Below, in pieces: positions 8,056 to 16,703 of a stretch of DNA of 64,000 bases. The translations under genes were made by a program, and so were the position numbers. The notes beneath the pieces are model-generated. The model was not told where the DNA came from. It worked only from the letters and a program-made list of their open reading frames with translations, and did no database searches. Source of the DNA: Aneurinibacillus sp. Ricciae_BoGa-3 (GTDB taxonomy: Bacteria; Bacillota; Bacilli; Aneurinibacillales; Aneurinibacillaceae); the NCBI RefSeq assembly GCF_028421645.1, contig NZ_CP116888.1:620001-684000 (forward strand), read 5' to 3'. Each line of letters starts with the position of its first letter. The first letter of the stretch is position 1.

Positions 8056-8364
8056 TTGAATAAAAAGGTTATATCGTTATTTTTCGTAATTGTGGTGGTA
8101 GGCGTCCTTTTGTTTGGGTTAGAAATGTGGTTCACGAGCTATTATAAACATCAAATTCAACAAAAAGTATCATCTGAACACGGAACAATCGTAAGCATAC
8201 AGCAATCGAATTGGTTACAAGACCCGTTCCCGCTTTGGGAGCATGGTAAAGGGGCTTATATTTTCAAATTCGTTTATCAAGCAGGCAACCATCAATATAC
8301 AGGTTGGGCATTGTGTACCTTATTGCACACAACATGGGAACTTCCCACAGATAAAAAGCAGTGA
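8056..8364 (+). CDS. Single-pass membrane protein, 102 aa
   Basis: The TTG at 8056 follows AAAGGAG at 9-base spacing. After NKKV comes one hydrophobic segment (ISLFFVIVVVGVLLFGLEMWF, about residues 5-26), then an outside-facing domain of about 70 residues (HGTIVSIQQSNWLQDPFP). The layout recalls small anchored proteins such as DUF3139, but I cannot confirm the match. The positive-inside start suggests a cytosolic N-terminus. Confidence 0.6.
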   Translation: MNKKVISLFFVIVVVGVLLFGLEMWFTSYYKHQIQQKVSSEHGTIVSIQQSNWLQDPFPLWEHGKGAYIFKFVYQAGNHQYTGWALCTLLHTTWELPTDKKQ

Positions 8365-8492
8365 TTCCTTTTTTGGTTTCATGCTTTTTTTGCTATACGA
8401 ATTCGTCGTCTTATAAAAAACGTTAACCAAATTATAATACAAAAGGTACAAAAAACAGGTCCTTATGAGAATATGTAAAAGGAGAGAGGCAG

Positions 8493-8947
8493 ATGTCTAT
8501 AACAAAATCAGGGAGAAAGAAGCTTTTTAGACTTACCACACAGCGCAAAATCATGTTGAGCAACATTATTGCGACCATAGCAGATAAGATTGAGTTGGAA
8601 GAAGGCTTTGGTCGAAGGCTGATGGCACGCATTGAAGACGAGGGAGAGCGAAACAAACGATTAATGGAATCAGAAACGAATCTTAGTCGTTTGAAAACCT
8701 ATCACGATGTACTTCAAACCGTCGCTTCTCACGAACATGATTTTCATTTGGCATGTTTTGTAAGGAAAAGAGGGAGTGGCGAAACGAGTGGGAGATTCCG
8801 CTTGAACTCTGCAATGAAACAATCGAAACGGTCTGTTCTCTTTTGCTGAAATACAAAGAGACGGCGAGTGAAAAGCACAAACTGGACTATGACACTAAAG
8901 TTGGTTTTTTAAAAGAACTGCAGAGCTTTCGTGAAAAAGGCGAATAA
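8493..8947 (+). pseudogene. Hypothetical helical protein with a one-base frameshift
   Basis: The first frame, from ATG 8493 with a GGAGAG site, runs as a charged helical protein up to HDFHLACF and then degenerates. The second frame takes over at once with CKEKREWRNEWEIPLE and continues to the TAA at 8945-8947. Adding one T to the T4 run at 8756-8759 joins them into one protein of about 151 residues. No family recognised. Sequence error, decay or slippage site cannot be told apart here. Confidence 0.6.
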
Positions 8948-8973
8948 TAAGAATCAATAAAGGAGAGATTGGA

Positions 8974-9294
8974 ATGCATGATAGGTCTTGGGAAAACCTT
9001 ATTAATCCAGATATGAACATGTTAGGTTAAAAAAACGATACTTCGCACATGAAAAGTTGGATTAACGACATCATTACAAGGGTGGAAGCTATGGAGGATA
9101 AAAAACAAGCTATACGTGTTTTGTTTGTCATCAATCAAAAGATTGGCTACACAAAAGGTTCTCCTCACTTTTATACCGAATCGTTATACCAAAGACTTCA
9201 AATAACGGTAAATAGGCTTCTTGATAACTATATGAATCAAATAGGCAAAGCGTACGGAGTGCAAGGAATGGCGTTAAAACAGAAGGATGAGTAG
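8974..9294 (+). pseudogene. Small helical protein with in-frame TAA near the start
   Basis: The best ribosome site (AAAGGAG) serves ATG 8974, which reads MHDRSWENLINPDMNMLG and stops at TAA 9028-9030. The same frame then runs on to TGA/TAG at 9292-9294 as DTSHMKSWINDIITRVEAM... The ATG at 9049 inside it has no ribosome site. Either a nonsense mutation or a short leader peptide followed by re-initiation. The main part is an 81-residue helical protein. Confidence 0.4.
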
Positions 9295-9296
9295 AG

Positions 9297-9530
9297 GTGG
9301 AAAAACAGGTGAATGTTCATATCGACTTGTCTCGTGGAGCGCAACAAGTCATTTAACAGTTAGGGTTAAGAATTATTAAAGAGGAAGAATCGGATTGGGA
9401 TTTTATATCACCTTTACTGTGGAAGAGACGGATTGAACAAGAAGAGTTGGGGATATTTCCTGACTCTTTTTCTTATGTAAGAAAGCAAGGCATTCCCTTG
9501 CCTTCTGAAGCTGGTTACTGTAAATCGTAA
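9297..9530 (+). pseudogene. Small gene interrupted by in-frame TAA
   Basis: GTG 9297 after GTAGAG starts EKQVNVHIDLSRGAQQVI and meets TAA at 9354-9356; the same frame then stays open for 57 codons (LGLRIIKEEESDWDFISPLL..., IEQEELGIFPDSF). The continuation looks protein-like and would be one 77-codon gene if the stop were a sense codon. It is the second neighbouring gene with this kind of stop. Confidence 0.4.
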
Positions 9531-9667
9531 CAGACTTCGCAAAGATACACTTCTTCTTCCTCACCTTCATCATTAATTTTGTAACCGATATTGTACTCTG
9601 CGCCCGCTTCAATCATATGTCCACAATCTTCGCCGTCACACATGAAGTCTACATCACTCGTATACAT
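9515..9667 (-). CDS. Small zinc-ribbon-like protein, 50 aa
   Basis: The ATG at 9667 follows AGGAGG at 8-base spacing. Two Cys clusters, FMCDGEDCGHM and YLCEVCYDL, could bind one zinc ion; the middle is acidic (NDEGEEEE). Full-length small protein, probably a binding accessory factor. The ORF is too short for standard gene calling, and its 3' end overlaps the end of the 9297-9530 frame on the other strand. Confidence 0.6.
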   Translation of the reverse strand: MYTSDVDFMCDGEDCGHMIEAGAEYNIGYKINDEGEEEEVYLCEVCYDLQ

Positions 9668-9792
9668 TTTCATCACCTCCTGATGTTAGTATGTGACGTT
9701 TTAGGAAGGATTATACATAAAGAAAATGGGGGCTGTATAAGGTCGAATAGAAGGGTGGTTCTATATCAAAAAAATAGGGAGGCACATGAGGA

Positions 9793-10413
9793 CTAATCTT
9801 CTGTGTCTCTTTTTATGCAGATTTTTAGGCTTTGGACTATCTCTTTGGCAGATAAAATATCTTCGATTCCCGTTCCCTTGATTTGAGGGGCAATGTTAAA
9901 ATCCACTGCATAATGTTTGTCCTCATGAGGTACATAATCAATGGCAAAGAGAGCGACATCAATGGATGGGTGATAATCAAACTCTTTTTGTAGTAGTGTT
10001 ACCGTCACTTCCCCAAAGTTAGAACGCCAGCTATCGGTACTTTGATAGGCAAGCCAAAAACAGTGTTGACCGATTTGGAGTCTACGAATCGAGGTGCTTG
10101 GCTTATCAGGAGTGAGGTACTCGGATGCAAAGGAATCCGTATAGTTATCCAAGGCTTGTTTAGTTGGAAGAAGGACTTTGCCTTCAGAGCGATGGGCTGT
10201 TTCATTGGTATAGATAACTAAACTGGCAATTTGTTGTTTAGCTAAATCTTTAACCCGTCCAAATCGAGGTGTAAATTCTCCTTTGTTTTTCAAAAACCCT
10301 AGCATCTCACTACGTTTCATTCCGCCGTTTGAATAGCGTTCAAGAATCCGTCCTTCTCTATCGAACCAGTGGTCGTAATAATCCGAGAAATCAGTCTTTA
10401 GTTTTATATTCAT
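9793..10413 (-). CDS. Hypothetical protein, possible ATP-grasp-like C-terminus
   Basis: A 206-residue protein. The C-terminal part, FAIDYVPHEDKHYAVDFNIAPQIKGTG, looks like the last strand and Asp/Asn metal-binding loop of ATP-grasp enzymes (acidic residue, then N-x-x-P), but the protein is too short for a whole ATP-grasp fold and the nucleotide-binding lysines are not evident. It may be a reduced member or a different fold. The promoter region at 10458-10467 carries the TTGACTAT element. Monocistronic. Confidence 0.55.
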   Translation of the reverse strand: MNIKLKTDFSDYYDHWFDREGRILERYSNGGMKRSEMLGFLKNKGEFTPRFGRVKDLAKQQIASLVIYTNETAHRSEGKVLLPTKQALDNYTDSFASEYLTPDKPSTSIRRLQIGQHCFWLAYQSTDSWRSNFGEVTVTLLQKEFDYHPSIDVALFAIDYVPHEDKHYAVDFNIAPQIKGTGIEDILSAKEIVQSLKICIKRDTED

Positions 10414-10560
10414 AACAGACCTCCTTATTATATAGACAACAATGAATTAAATTGATACCATAGTCAATATTTGAAACCAAAAAAATACGCATATAATAGA
10501 AAATCATTTCAATATAACAGGGGTTCTTATTGAACGAGCATGGAAAAGGAGAGATACAAG

Positions 10561-11193
10561 ATGGGACAGGTTGATAGAGCGTTTTTGGAAGAAGTAGGCT
10601 TAGAATTGGTTTATGATTATGGACTTTTGCGAAATGAGCAAGAAACAAACATCTTTAAGGAAAAAATGAACCAAATTGAGACGGATGGTTTTTGGGGTTT
10701 TGGGAACAATTATGCCCTTACTTTAAAACACATGAAAGAACATCTGCCTGATGTAAGAACCGTCGTAGACATTGGATGCTGTTGGGGAGTATTTAGCTAC
10801 ATGTTTAAAGACTACCAGTACATTGGAGTAGAAGAAGACCGTGAAATTTGTGAGAAGGACTTATTCATTCGTTACTATCCGCATCATCAGTACGTAGCGG
10901 GTGGTTTCCCGTATGCGAATCCTGGTGGTGATGTCTTCATTGCATCGATGTCATTGGGATACGGGGGAACCTTATACCATCAAAAAGATAATCCAGAAGT
11001 CATCAATCTTTTTTTAGATGAAATTTCAAGGTACAAATACGGCTATATCAAAGCAGATAAATGGGTAGAAGACTTAATTGCTGAACGTTTTGAAAAGGTA
11101 GAGACCATTGGGAAGGTAAAGCCAGTAAAAATACGAAATGTGATACACAACCTTGGCGATTATATGGGTTTTTGGAAACGTAAAGACATGTAA
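10561..11193 (+). CDS. SAM-dependent methyltransferase-like protein
   Basis: The ATG at 10561 has AAAGGAG at good spacing; an ATG at 10540 is too close to that site. The 210-residue protein has motif I of class I methyltransferases, TVVDIGCCWGVFSYMF (about residues 76-91), and the acidic end of the next strand, YIGVEEDREIC (about 97-107). The C-terminal half includes a Tyr/Lys-rich region (RYKYGYIKADKW). The substrate cannot be told from sequence. It is followed by a terminator. Confidence 0.65.
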   Translation: MGQVDRAFLEEVGLELVYDYGLLRNEQETNIFKEKMNQIETDGFWGFGNNYALTLKHMKEHLPDVRTVVDIGCCWGVFSYMFKDYQYIGVEEDREICEKDLFIRYYPHHQYVAGGFPYANPGGDVFIASMSLGYGGTLYHQKDNPEVINLFLDEISRYKYGYIKADKWVEDLIAERFEKVETIGKVKPVKIRNVIHNLGDYMGFWKRKDM

Positions 11194-11200
11194 AAAGGCG

Positions 11201-11236
11201 AAAGCAACCATTGAGTAATAAGTGGTTGCTTCTTTG
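11201..11236 (+). terminator. Hairpin terminator after the methyltransferase gene
   Basis: AAGCAACCA (11202-11210) pairs with TGGTTGCTT (11223-11231), followed by CTTTGTT. Confidence 0.6.
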
Positions 11237-11263
11237 TTACTTTAAGATGGAGGGAATCGAAAA

Positions 11264-11723
11264 ATGTTAGAAAAAATAGGTGAAGGTGATTTTGGCATTG
11301 TCTATGCAATGGGTGATAGAGTCATTAAGAAATACCGAGTGGCTGGTTGTATTGACCATTTGATATTAGCAGATTTGCAAGCAACAGGTTGCGTACCTAG
11401 ACTTTTCAAATATCAGACAGATAGATATGTGGTCATGGAAAGAATTGGGGGGGAAACGTTAGATGAAGTGAACCCTTTTGATGTCATTGGAGAAACTTGG
11501 GAACAAGGTCTACGAGATGTCCTTCATAAAATTGTGGCGGCTGGTTATCTACCAACAGACCTTTCCTTTGAAAATGTTATGCTAACGTTTGCATGGAGAG
11601 TATAAGTTGATTGATGTCGGACATTATCAAAAAATCAGCGACATGGAACAATGGATGATAGAACGCCACATTGAAAAGGCAATGGACATGTTTGTACGAA
11701 ATTTCACTGAAGAAGAGGATTAA
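11264..11723 (+). pseudogene. Mini Ser/Thr-kinase-like protein, frameshifted in the catalytic region
   Basis: GGAGGG precedes ATG 11264. The N-lobe shows a Gly-rich loop (KIGEGDFGIVYAMGD) and a Lys-rich strand (RVIKKYR), and the C-lobe the catalytic loop GYLPTDLSFENVML with Asp and Asn in the kinase positions. The frame then breaks after about 11585. The next frame resumes with HGEYKLIDVGHYQKI, whose DVG fits the metal-binding DFG motif, and ends at TAA 11721-11723 (MFVRNFTEEED). Removing one base from the AA at about 11584 restores a protein of about 152 residues. It is much smaller than normal kinases, so a mini-kinase or pseudokinase. Whether the break is real or an error is open. Confidence 0.65.
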
Positions 11724-11828
11724 CAAAATAATAAAGCAGGCATAGACCTTAGTGTTTTCATTGAAATTGATTATAGTCTATGATAATCTTGTTTTGACTT
11801 ATGGAAAAAGGGAAGAGGAGAGCTTTAT

Positions 11829-12419
11829 ATGATAAAAGAGACTTTGATTGTCGTTGACACAGAAACAGGTGGATTAGACCCCAAGCGGGATAGTTTGCTA
11901 ACGGTAGCGTTTGTTGTTTTGGATGGAACCCGTGTGATTGCCAAACAGGAATGGAAAATCAAACATCCTACGTATCATGTTACGGCAAAAGCTTTGGAGG
12001 TTAATGGAATTGACCTTGTTACCTTTGATAAGGAAGCTTTACCGAAAGAACAAGTCGCCCACGAGATGATAACGTTCCTCGGTACACATTGTTCGGAACG
12101 CAAAGGGATGTTTGTCGGGCAGAATACCATTTTTGATAAAGCGTTTATCGAAAACTTCTTGAAGGGGTTGAATGATACCTCGTATTTTTCTGCCTACAAG
12201 GACTTAATTAGCCGTAGGTATGTGGATTTAATGAGCATTACGGCTTTCCTCAATATGGCGGGAGTGCTGGATACGGATGGATTAGGACTGGATAAGGTGA
12301 TAGAGACATTCAATCTGCCTGTTGAAGCCCGTCATACAGCTTTGGATGATGCAAAAGTGACATTAGACGGACTTGTAAAGATGATAGGGTTGATTCAAAC
12401 TAAACAGTTTGTTTCCTAA
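11829..12419 (+). CDS. DnaQ-family 3'-5' exonuclease (DEDDh)
   Basis: A 196-residue single-domain exonuclease. Exo I is VVDTETGGLD (about residues 8-17), giving Asp and Glu; Exo II is MFVGQNTIFDKAFIE (about 97-111), giving Asp; Exo III is EARHTALDDAKVT (about 172-184), giving His and Asp of the DEDDh type. This family removes nucleotides from 3' ends as proofreading subunits, RNase T or oligoribonuclease-like trimming enzymes. GGAGAG precedes the ATG. A single exonuclease domain is usual for phage and plasmid versions; the partner is unknown. Confidence 0.85.
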   Translation: MIKETLIVVDTETGGLDPKRDSLLTVAFVVLDGTRVIAKQEWKIKHPTYHVTAKALEVNGIDLVTFDKEALPKEQVAHEMITFLGTHCSERKGMFVGQNTIFDKAFIENFLKGLNDTSYFSAYKDLISRRYVDLMSITAFLNMAGVLDTDGLGLDKVIETFNLPVEARHTALDDAKVTLDGLVKMIGLIQTKQFVS

Positions 12420-12444
12420 CTACATGATTAAGGAATTTGTATAA

Positions 12445-12487
12445 AAGAGAGATGTAGCGGGTGGTCGCTCGTTGCTTCTCTTTTTTT
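12445..12487 (+). terminator. Probable terminator after the exonuclease gene
   Basis: An imperfect stem, AGAGAGATGTAGCG with CGCTCGTTGCTTCTCT, followed by T7. The rest of 12488-12710 holds no gene that I can support. Confidence 0.5.
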
Positions 12488-12705
12488 AGTTAGATAGGTA
12501 GTTGGGCTTTTCGCAAGTAGTTTGGCTGTTTGATGTAGACAACCACAGCTAGTTCTTTCTACATAATGGTTAGAGTGAATGCCAACCTAATATCACGAAT
12601 ATTTCTTACTATAAAGGCAAAAGCACCATATAAGTTTGGCTTCTACTGGCAGAATCCTATCGTTTTAATGCATGAGGTTAAGTATAGATGGTTGTCAGAA
12701 CAATA

Positions 12706-12732
12706 AAAAAAGAAGATAGTTTCCTATCTTCT
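12706..12732 (-). terminator. Terminator for the 12736-13377 gene
   Basis: AGAAGATAG (12711-12719) pairs with CTATCTTCT (12724-12732), with a T-rich run on minus. Confidence 0.7.
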
Positions 12733-12735
12733 CAG

Positions 12736-13377
12736 TCAATACTCTTCTTCATATTCAACTTCATTAAAATCTCGTTCGGTTCTCGTCCATTCCTGCAGTT
12801 TACTATTAAAAATAACCCCTCTAGGTGCGGATAAAGCCGAAATATCTAAGTCGTCATCCCACCAGACCCCATCTATCTTTAATACGTGTTCCGCAAAAAG
12901 AGTAGATAGCAAATCGATGACATCAATGGGTGAAGGCTCACCAAACACTTTCTTGTTCATTTTCTCGGTCGCAATAAAGCCATCTATTTGCTCGATTGCT
13001 TCCTCGTCTTTATTACTTTCTTCTAGGGCTTCCTCGTATGTTTGAAACAGTATACTTGCCTCTTCATCCAGGTCGCCATGCCAAAACGTATAACGATAGA
13101 GTGTGGCACAGAGAATATATCCCATTTCCAATCCCCATTTTGTCATTTCATCCACTAGTACTGCATTCAATTCATGAAAATCCAGGAAACTCGCATCGTT
13201 CTTTACGAACTCATACAAAGAACTTTCAAGGTCTCTATCTGAAATTTTTAACCATGCGTTAGGATGATTGGATATGGATAATCCACTACCCTCATAACTG
13301 TTCTTTCTTTTTCTACTGTTATCTATTCTACCGATATGGTACACCTTATTAATGTGAACAATAGGAAAGTTATTCAT
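12736..13377 (-). CDS. Hypothetical acidic protein, 213 aa
   Basis: Opens with MNNFPIVHINKVYHIGRIDN, then NSYEGSGLSISNHPNAWLKI, which looks like the start of a beta-rich domain, followed by an acidic Glu/Asp-rich helical part and a very acidic tail (VEYEEEY). Soluble, 213 residues. I do not recognise the family. A terminator follows. Monocistronic on the minus strand. Confidence 0.65.
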   Translation of the reverse strand: MNNFPIVHINKVYHIGRIDNSRKRKNSYEGSGLSISNHPNAWLKISDRDLESSLYEFVKNDASFLDFHELNAVLVDEMTKWGLEMGYILCATLYRYTFWHGDLDEEASILFQTYEEALEESNKDEEAIEQIDGFIATEKMNKKVFGEPSPIDVIDLLSTLFAEHVLKIDGVWWDDDLDISALSAPRGVIFNSKLQEWTRTERDFNEVEYEEEY

Positions 13378-13384
13378 CGTTTTT

Positions 13385-13421
13385 CCTCCTAAAAAGAGAA
13401 GCCCATATTTTTATATGAGCT
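13385..13421 (-). terminator. Hairpin terminator
   Basis: Minus strand AAGCTCATAT paired with ATATGGGCTT, then CTCTTTTT; it ends the 13439-13597 gene. Confidence 0.55.
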
Positions 13422-13438
13422 TGTCCGTATCTTTACTA

Positions 13439-13597
13439 TTATGAAACAATTCGCCAAGTCGCATCAGGACAATTTTCAGTATTAAACCTTGTGGCTATTC
13501 CCATTTGAGCTACCTGGTAATATAACTGGTCTCCATCCTTGTCTTCATTATAGAAGACTTGGAATTTTTCGTTCTCGTTGCTTCCTGCTTTATCCAT
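13439..13597 (-). CDS. Small hypothetical protein, 52 aa
   Basis: An ATG at 13597 gives MDKAGSNENEKFQVFYNEDKD followed by QLYYQVAQMGIATRF and a Trp-containing end, a soluble, acidic 52-residue product. The frame is too short for many gene callers. The ribosome site is weak and a TGA lies just upstream in frame, so it could also be the 3' piece of a decayed gene. It has its own terminator. Confidence 0.4.
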   Translation of the reverse strand: MDKAGSNENEKFQVFYNEDKDGDQLYYQVAQMGIATRFNTENCPDATWRIVS

Positions 13598-13663
13598 ACT
13601 TCAAGCAAGCAAAGATTTCATGTGTTTGCTTATTTTCTTATCCTTTTCTTTTAACTGTCGTAT

Positions 13664-14191
13664 TTAGGCAACTTTCTCTTCCTCATTGGGTTGCCAATCC
13701 CCATAGGCTTCTAAGTTGGTTTCAAACTCATTTTTCAGGTATTTTTGCACCTTACTTAATAGGTCTTGAACAGAAGCGGTAACGTTTCCACCATATGCGT
13801 ATTCTTTATACTTATTGAAAAAGCGATAAAGTGGAGATTTGGTTGGGTTGTGGAAGCGAAGGACTAATCCATACTCCTCATTCACCAGTTTTAAATGTTC
13901 ATCTTTGATGATATTAAGAATCTCTTTTTCGGTGTATTTTTTCAATAAAGAGCCAAACGGTTCAGCATACAATCCGCCGCACCAATACGTAGTCGTTCTA
14001 AAATAATAATCGTATTCATGAAAGTCCAATTTGGTTATAGCCTTTTGAATCCTGTCTTGAAAGTCCAAAGCACATTCAAAGTGCCAATCGAAGGCTTCAC
14101 ACTCGTTCAGAACATCAATAAAAATGTCACTTACGTTCAGTTCTTCGATTTGTTGACCATAAATAGAATGTCTTGTTTTTCTCATTGTCAT
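13664..14191 (-). CDS. Hypothetical protein, 175 aa
   Basis: A 175-residue acidic protein with AGGGAGG before the start. Residue patterns suggest mostly helices with an aromatic-rich middle (FHEYDYYFRTTTYWCGG). No known domain, signal peptide or membrane part. Its minus-strand neighbour at 13439 lies 66 bases downstream. Confidence 0.6.
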   Translation of the reverse strand: MTMRKTRHSIYGQQIEELNVSDIFIDVLNECEAFDWHFECALDFQDRIQKAITKLDFHEYDYYFRTTTYWCGGLYAEPFGSLLKKYTEKEILNIIKDEHLKLVNEEYGLVLRFHNPTKSPLYRFFNKYKEYAYGGNVTASVQDLLSKVQKYLKNEFETNLEAYGDWQPNEEEKVA

Positions 14192-14402
14192 GGTTCCTCC
14201 CTAAGTAAAGTAAATTTCCTTTAAAAATGTTTTATTTAAAAACCTGTTTTCTGTGACTTCTTTGATTATATGCATCATCTGTTGAACTATAGAGCAGGCA
14301 TACTACGATTTACTTCGATAAAGACATTTTTACGTTTCTATAATATAAGACCAATTCGTGGATTTGCACGATATGGTTAGAAAAAGAAAAGGAGGTGGAC
14401 GC

Positions 14403-14957
14403 ATGGACATTGATGTGACTTTAAGAAAAAACATTATAAAGGGATTGCTCGTAGACATCATCGCAGACGAAGATAAAGAGACGGTCAAGCTTACAAGAGG
14501 ATACGTTGCCAATGTATTATCTAAAGAAAACAATAAGAAAGGTATCAGAGTTGAGCTAAGTAATGGTAAAAGAGGGCGTGTGTATTCCATTCCCTCCAAA
14601 GACGATATCAAGCGGGAAAACTTCAAATTCTACAACATCTTTTTCTTTCTCCCTAAAATCTATAGTGTTTGGAACCAAACAGAACGGAAGTATATGATTA
14701 TTCATCATATGAACCAAGCAATGGGACGAACCGAGAAGACGGCTTTGCTTTTCACCGATAAGGAAAAAGCGAAAGCATTCATTAAAGGAACCATGTATGA
14801 GGGGAAAGATTTTGCGATTCGAGAAATCAATCGGAATAAACCGATTCCTGACAACTTCAAAACGCTGGACGTGGATTATTTTCGTATTGACGGGGAAAGA
14901 AAGCTATCCTTTGAAAGGTTGATAGAGTGGGAGCAATACTTTAAAAACATGCGATAA
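14403..14957 (+). CDS. YwbE-like (DUF2196) domain protein with extra C-terminal domain
   Basis: The ATG at 14403 follows AAAGGAGG at 7-base spacing; the longer in-frame ATG at 14358 has no such site. Residues about 8-60 fit the small YwbE/DUF2196 unit: RKNIIKGLLVDIIAD, KLTRGYVANVL, KKGIRVELSNGKRGRV. The usual YwbE protein is only about 65 residues, whereas this one is 184. The C-terminal 120 residues (FYNIFFFLPKIYSVWNQTE...) have no family I know. The biochemical role of DUF2196 is not established. Confidence 0.65.
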   Translation: MDIDVTLRKNIIKGLLVDIIADEDKETVKLTRGYVANVLSKENNKKGIRVELSNGKRGRVYSIPSKDDIKRENFKFYNIFFFLPKIYSVWNQTERKYMIIHHMNQAMGRTEKTALLFTDKEKAKAFIKGTMYEGKDFAIREINRNKPIPDNFKTLDVDYFRIDGERKLSFERLIEWEQYFKNMR

Positions 14958-15042
14958 AAGATTAAGCAAATTTAATTATTGAATATAATCAAAAATATAT
15001 ATAATATAAAATATAAACAAATTAAAGGGAGGTTGATAGTTT

Positions 15043-15723
15043 TTGTCTTATCCGTTTGATGCGCCTGAAAGAGCAAATCAAGACAACATTTTAAAAGTGG
15101 TGATGCAGAAGTTTTTCGTCGCCATGTTAATCGTTTTTATTGGTATGGTTATCGGAATGAAATTTGTGCCGATAACATTAGTAAATATCGTACCAATCAT
15201 CACACTGGTCTGTATCATATGGGCGGTTATGGTTCGGGGTTCACGAAGTTCCCGCCATAGTTATAAAGAAAGTAATCCTGTATCGATGGGGTTCGTCTAT
15301 TTCATTTCCTTTACGATTGGAGTTGGAATCTACCCCGCAATCGTGTATCATGTTTCCCATACGGGAGCAACAATGGTGCTGACGGCTTTAGGTATCACAA
15401 CAGCGTTGTTTGGTGGATTGACATTGTACGCAAGCACGTCCCAAAGAAGTTTTGTTTCCTGGGGTACGACGTTGTTCTTTTCGTTGCTGTTGATAATTAT
15501 TTTTTCCATTGTGAATCTATTTCTTCATGCACCTCTCTTATTCTTGGCTTTATCCATCGTTGGAGCTATCGTATTTAGTGCGTATGTACTTTACGACATT
15601 TCCATTATAAGAAATTCGGATATCACAGAAGAAGATGTACCTTTTGCCGTTCTAAATTTGGTGTTGGATTTTGTGAACCTTTTTGAGGAAATTTTAAACA
15701 TTGTGAGTTTTTTCAGGAGATAG
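15043..15723 (+). CDS. Bax inhibitor-1 / YetJ-like membrane protein
   Basis: TTG start with GGGAGG upstream. 226 residues with seven hydrophobic segments, consistent with the BI-1 (TMBIM) fold, whose Bacillus member YetJ is a pH-sensitive calcium leak channel. The C-terminal part AYVLYDISIIRNSD then VLNLVLDFVNLFEEIL shows the family Asp pair region (Y-D-x-x-I and L-D-F-V-N-L-F). N-terminal MSYPFDAPERA is typical in length. Acts in the cytoplasmic membrane. A TTGAAT/TATAAT promoter may lie at about 14979-15005. A terminator follows at 15742. Confidence 0.75.
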   Translation: MSYPFDAPERANQDNILKVVMQKFFVAMLIVFIGMVIGMKFVPITLVNIVPIITLVCIIWAVMVRGSRSSRHSYKESNPVSMGFVYFISFTIGVGIYPAIVYHVSHTGATMVLTALGITTALFGGLTLYASTSQRSFVSWGTTLFFSLLLIIIFSIVNLFLHAPLLFLALSIVGAIVFSAYVLYDISIIRNSDITEEDVPFAVLNLVLDFVNLFEEILNIVSFFRR

Positions 15724-15741
15724 TACACGGCATGAATGTCG

Positions 15742-15770
15742 AACGCCATGAAAGATGGCGTTTCTTTTTT
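15742..15770 (+). terminator. Terminator after the BI-1 gene
   Basis: AACGCCAT (15742-15749) pairs with ATGGCGTT (15755-15762) followed by TCTTTTTT. Confidence 0.8.
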
Positions 15771-15787
15771 GAAGAGAGGAAAATACT

Positions 15788-15985
15788 TTGTTGATTCTAT
15801 ATATGATTATCACTGCAGTTATTTTAATTTTGAGTTTTTATGGGTTATCCAAATTCTCTGCTAATGTAGATGAAAAAGTATTCAGTTCAAAAGTAAAAAA
15901 GTATACAGGTCTTGAATTGGTTTGCATCTATAGTATCATCACATTCACCTGTTTGCTGTTTTTTGAAATTGGCATTTTCATTTGA
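15788..15985 (+). CDS. Small membrane protein with two transmembrane segments, 65 aa
   Basis: A TTG at 15788 after GAGAGGA. Two hydrophobic segments, about residues 2-20 (ILYMIITAVILILSFYG) and 44-64 (LVCIYSIITFTCLLFFEIGI), separated by a charged loop with several Lys. It has no catalytic residue pattern and sits between two hairpin terminators, so it would rely on read-through or its own weak promoter. Confidence 0.5.
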   Translation: MLILYMIITAVILILSFYGLSKFSANVDEKVFSSKVKKYTGLELVCIYSIITFTCLLFFEIGIFI

Positions 15986-16033
15986 TAAGAGATAACCAAG
16001 TTTACAATTTTAAATGATAAAAGTCACCATCGG

Positions 16034-16060
16034 GGGCGACGCTTGAGCGTTGTCCTTTTT
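16034..16060 (+). terminator. Terminator after the small membrane protein gene
   Basis: GGGCGACGCT (16034-16043) pairs with AGCGTTGTCC (16046-16055) before TTTTT. Confidence 0.7.
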
Positions 16061-16164
16061 ATTTATTGGTAAGTACATAATCAATCAATATCGTAACAAC
16101 TATAATATAAGATAAATTCATCAAACAGGTGTTTACATAACAAATCAAAAGGGAGCGAAAAAAC

Positions 16165-16698
16165 ATGAAGGAAAAATTTCAAGCTGTTTTAGACAATCAT
16201 ATCAAAGAGGATGCTGAGTTTTGGGTGTATTTCTTCAATGAAGAAGATGGAACTCGTACCCTGCATAAAAAAGATAAAGCGTATGTACAGGAATTGTTTA
16301 ATCAGGTAGAGGAAGTAAGTCTTCACCATGACTTTAAAGATGTATTGATGGTGACCGACAAAGGCGTATTTTTGGTAGACTTCAATGAAAATATTTACTA
16401 TGAAACAAAAGATACCGAAGGTTATTATGAATATGTGAGCAAGTATAACAAGTATCACAAAGTGTACATTAAACTGGATAAAGAACACAAAACGATTACC
16501 TTTAAGTTAGGGGATAAGTGTAAAACCTTAGAGTTAATGGAACACACGGAATTTGTTCATAAACCGTATAAACGAAAATATTTGAAGTGTGTATCGGCTC
16601 AAAACCTGGAATCCCACATGCAGGATGCTTTCTGGAACCCCATTATGGTTACAGTAGGTAAGAAAGTCCTTGGCATTAAGGATATTAAGGTTGCGTGA
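16165..16698 (+). CDS. Hypothetical protein, 177 aa
   Basis: GGGAGCG upstream of ATG. A Lys/Glu/Tyr-rich protein of 177 residues (TEGYYEYVSKYNKYHKVYIK), probably beta-rich. No membrane segment or signal peptide. It heads a plus-strand group of small genes up to 17406. No known family. Confidence 0.6.
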   Translation: MKEKFQAVLDNHIKEDAEFWVYFFNEEDGTRTLHKKDKAYVQELFNQVEEVSLHHDFKDVLMVTDKGVFLVDFNENIYYETKDTEGYYEYVSKYNKYHKVYIKLDKEHKTITFKLGDKCKTLELMEHTEFVHKPYKRKYLKCVSAQNLESHMQDAFWNPIMVTVGKKVLGIKDIKVA

Positions 16699-16703
16699 TT
16701 AGG

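Noticed and set aside
7929..8135. Minus ORF of 68 aa over the 8056-8364 gene
   Set aside because: Overlaps the better-supported membrane protein and has no good start.
9403..9612. Minus ORF of 69 aa
   Set aside because: The overlapping frame 9515-9667 has a strong ribosome site and two Cys pairs, so it is preferred.
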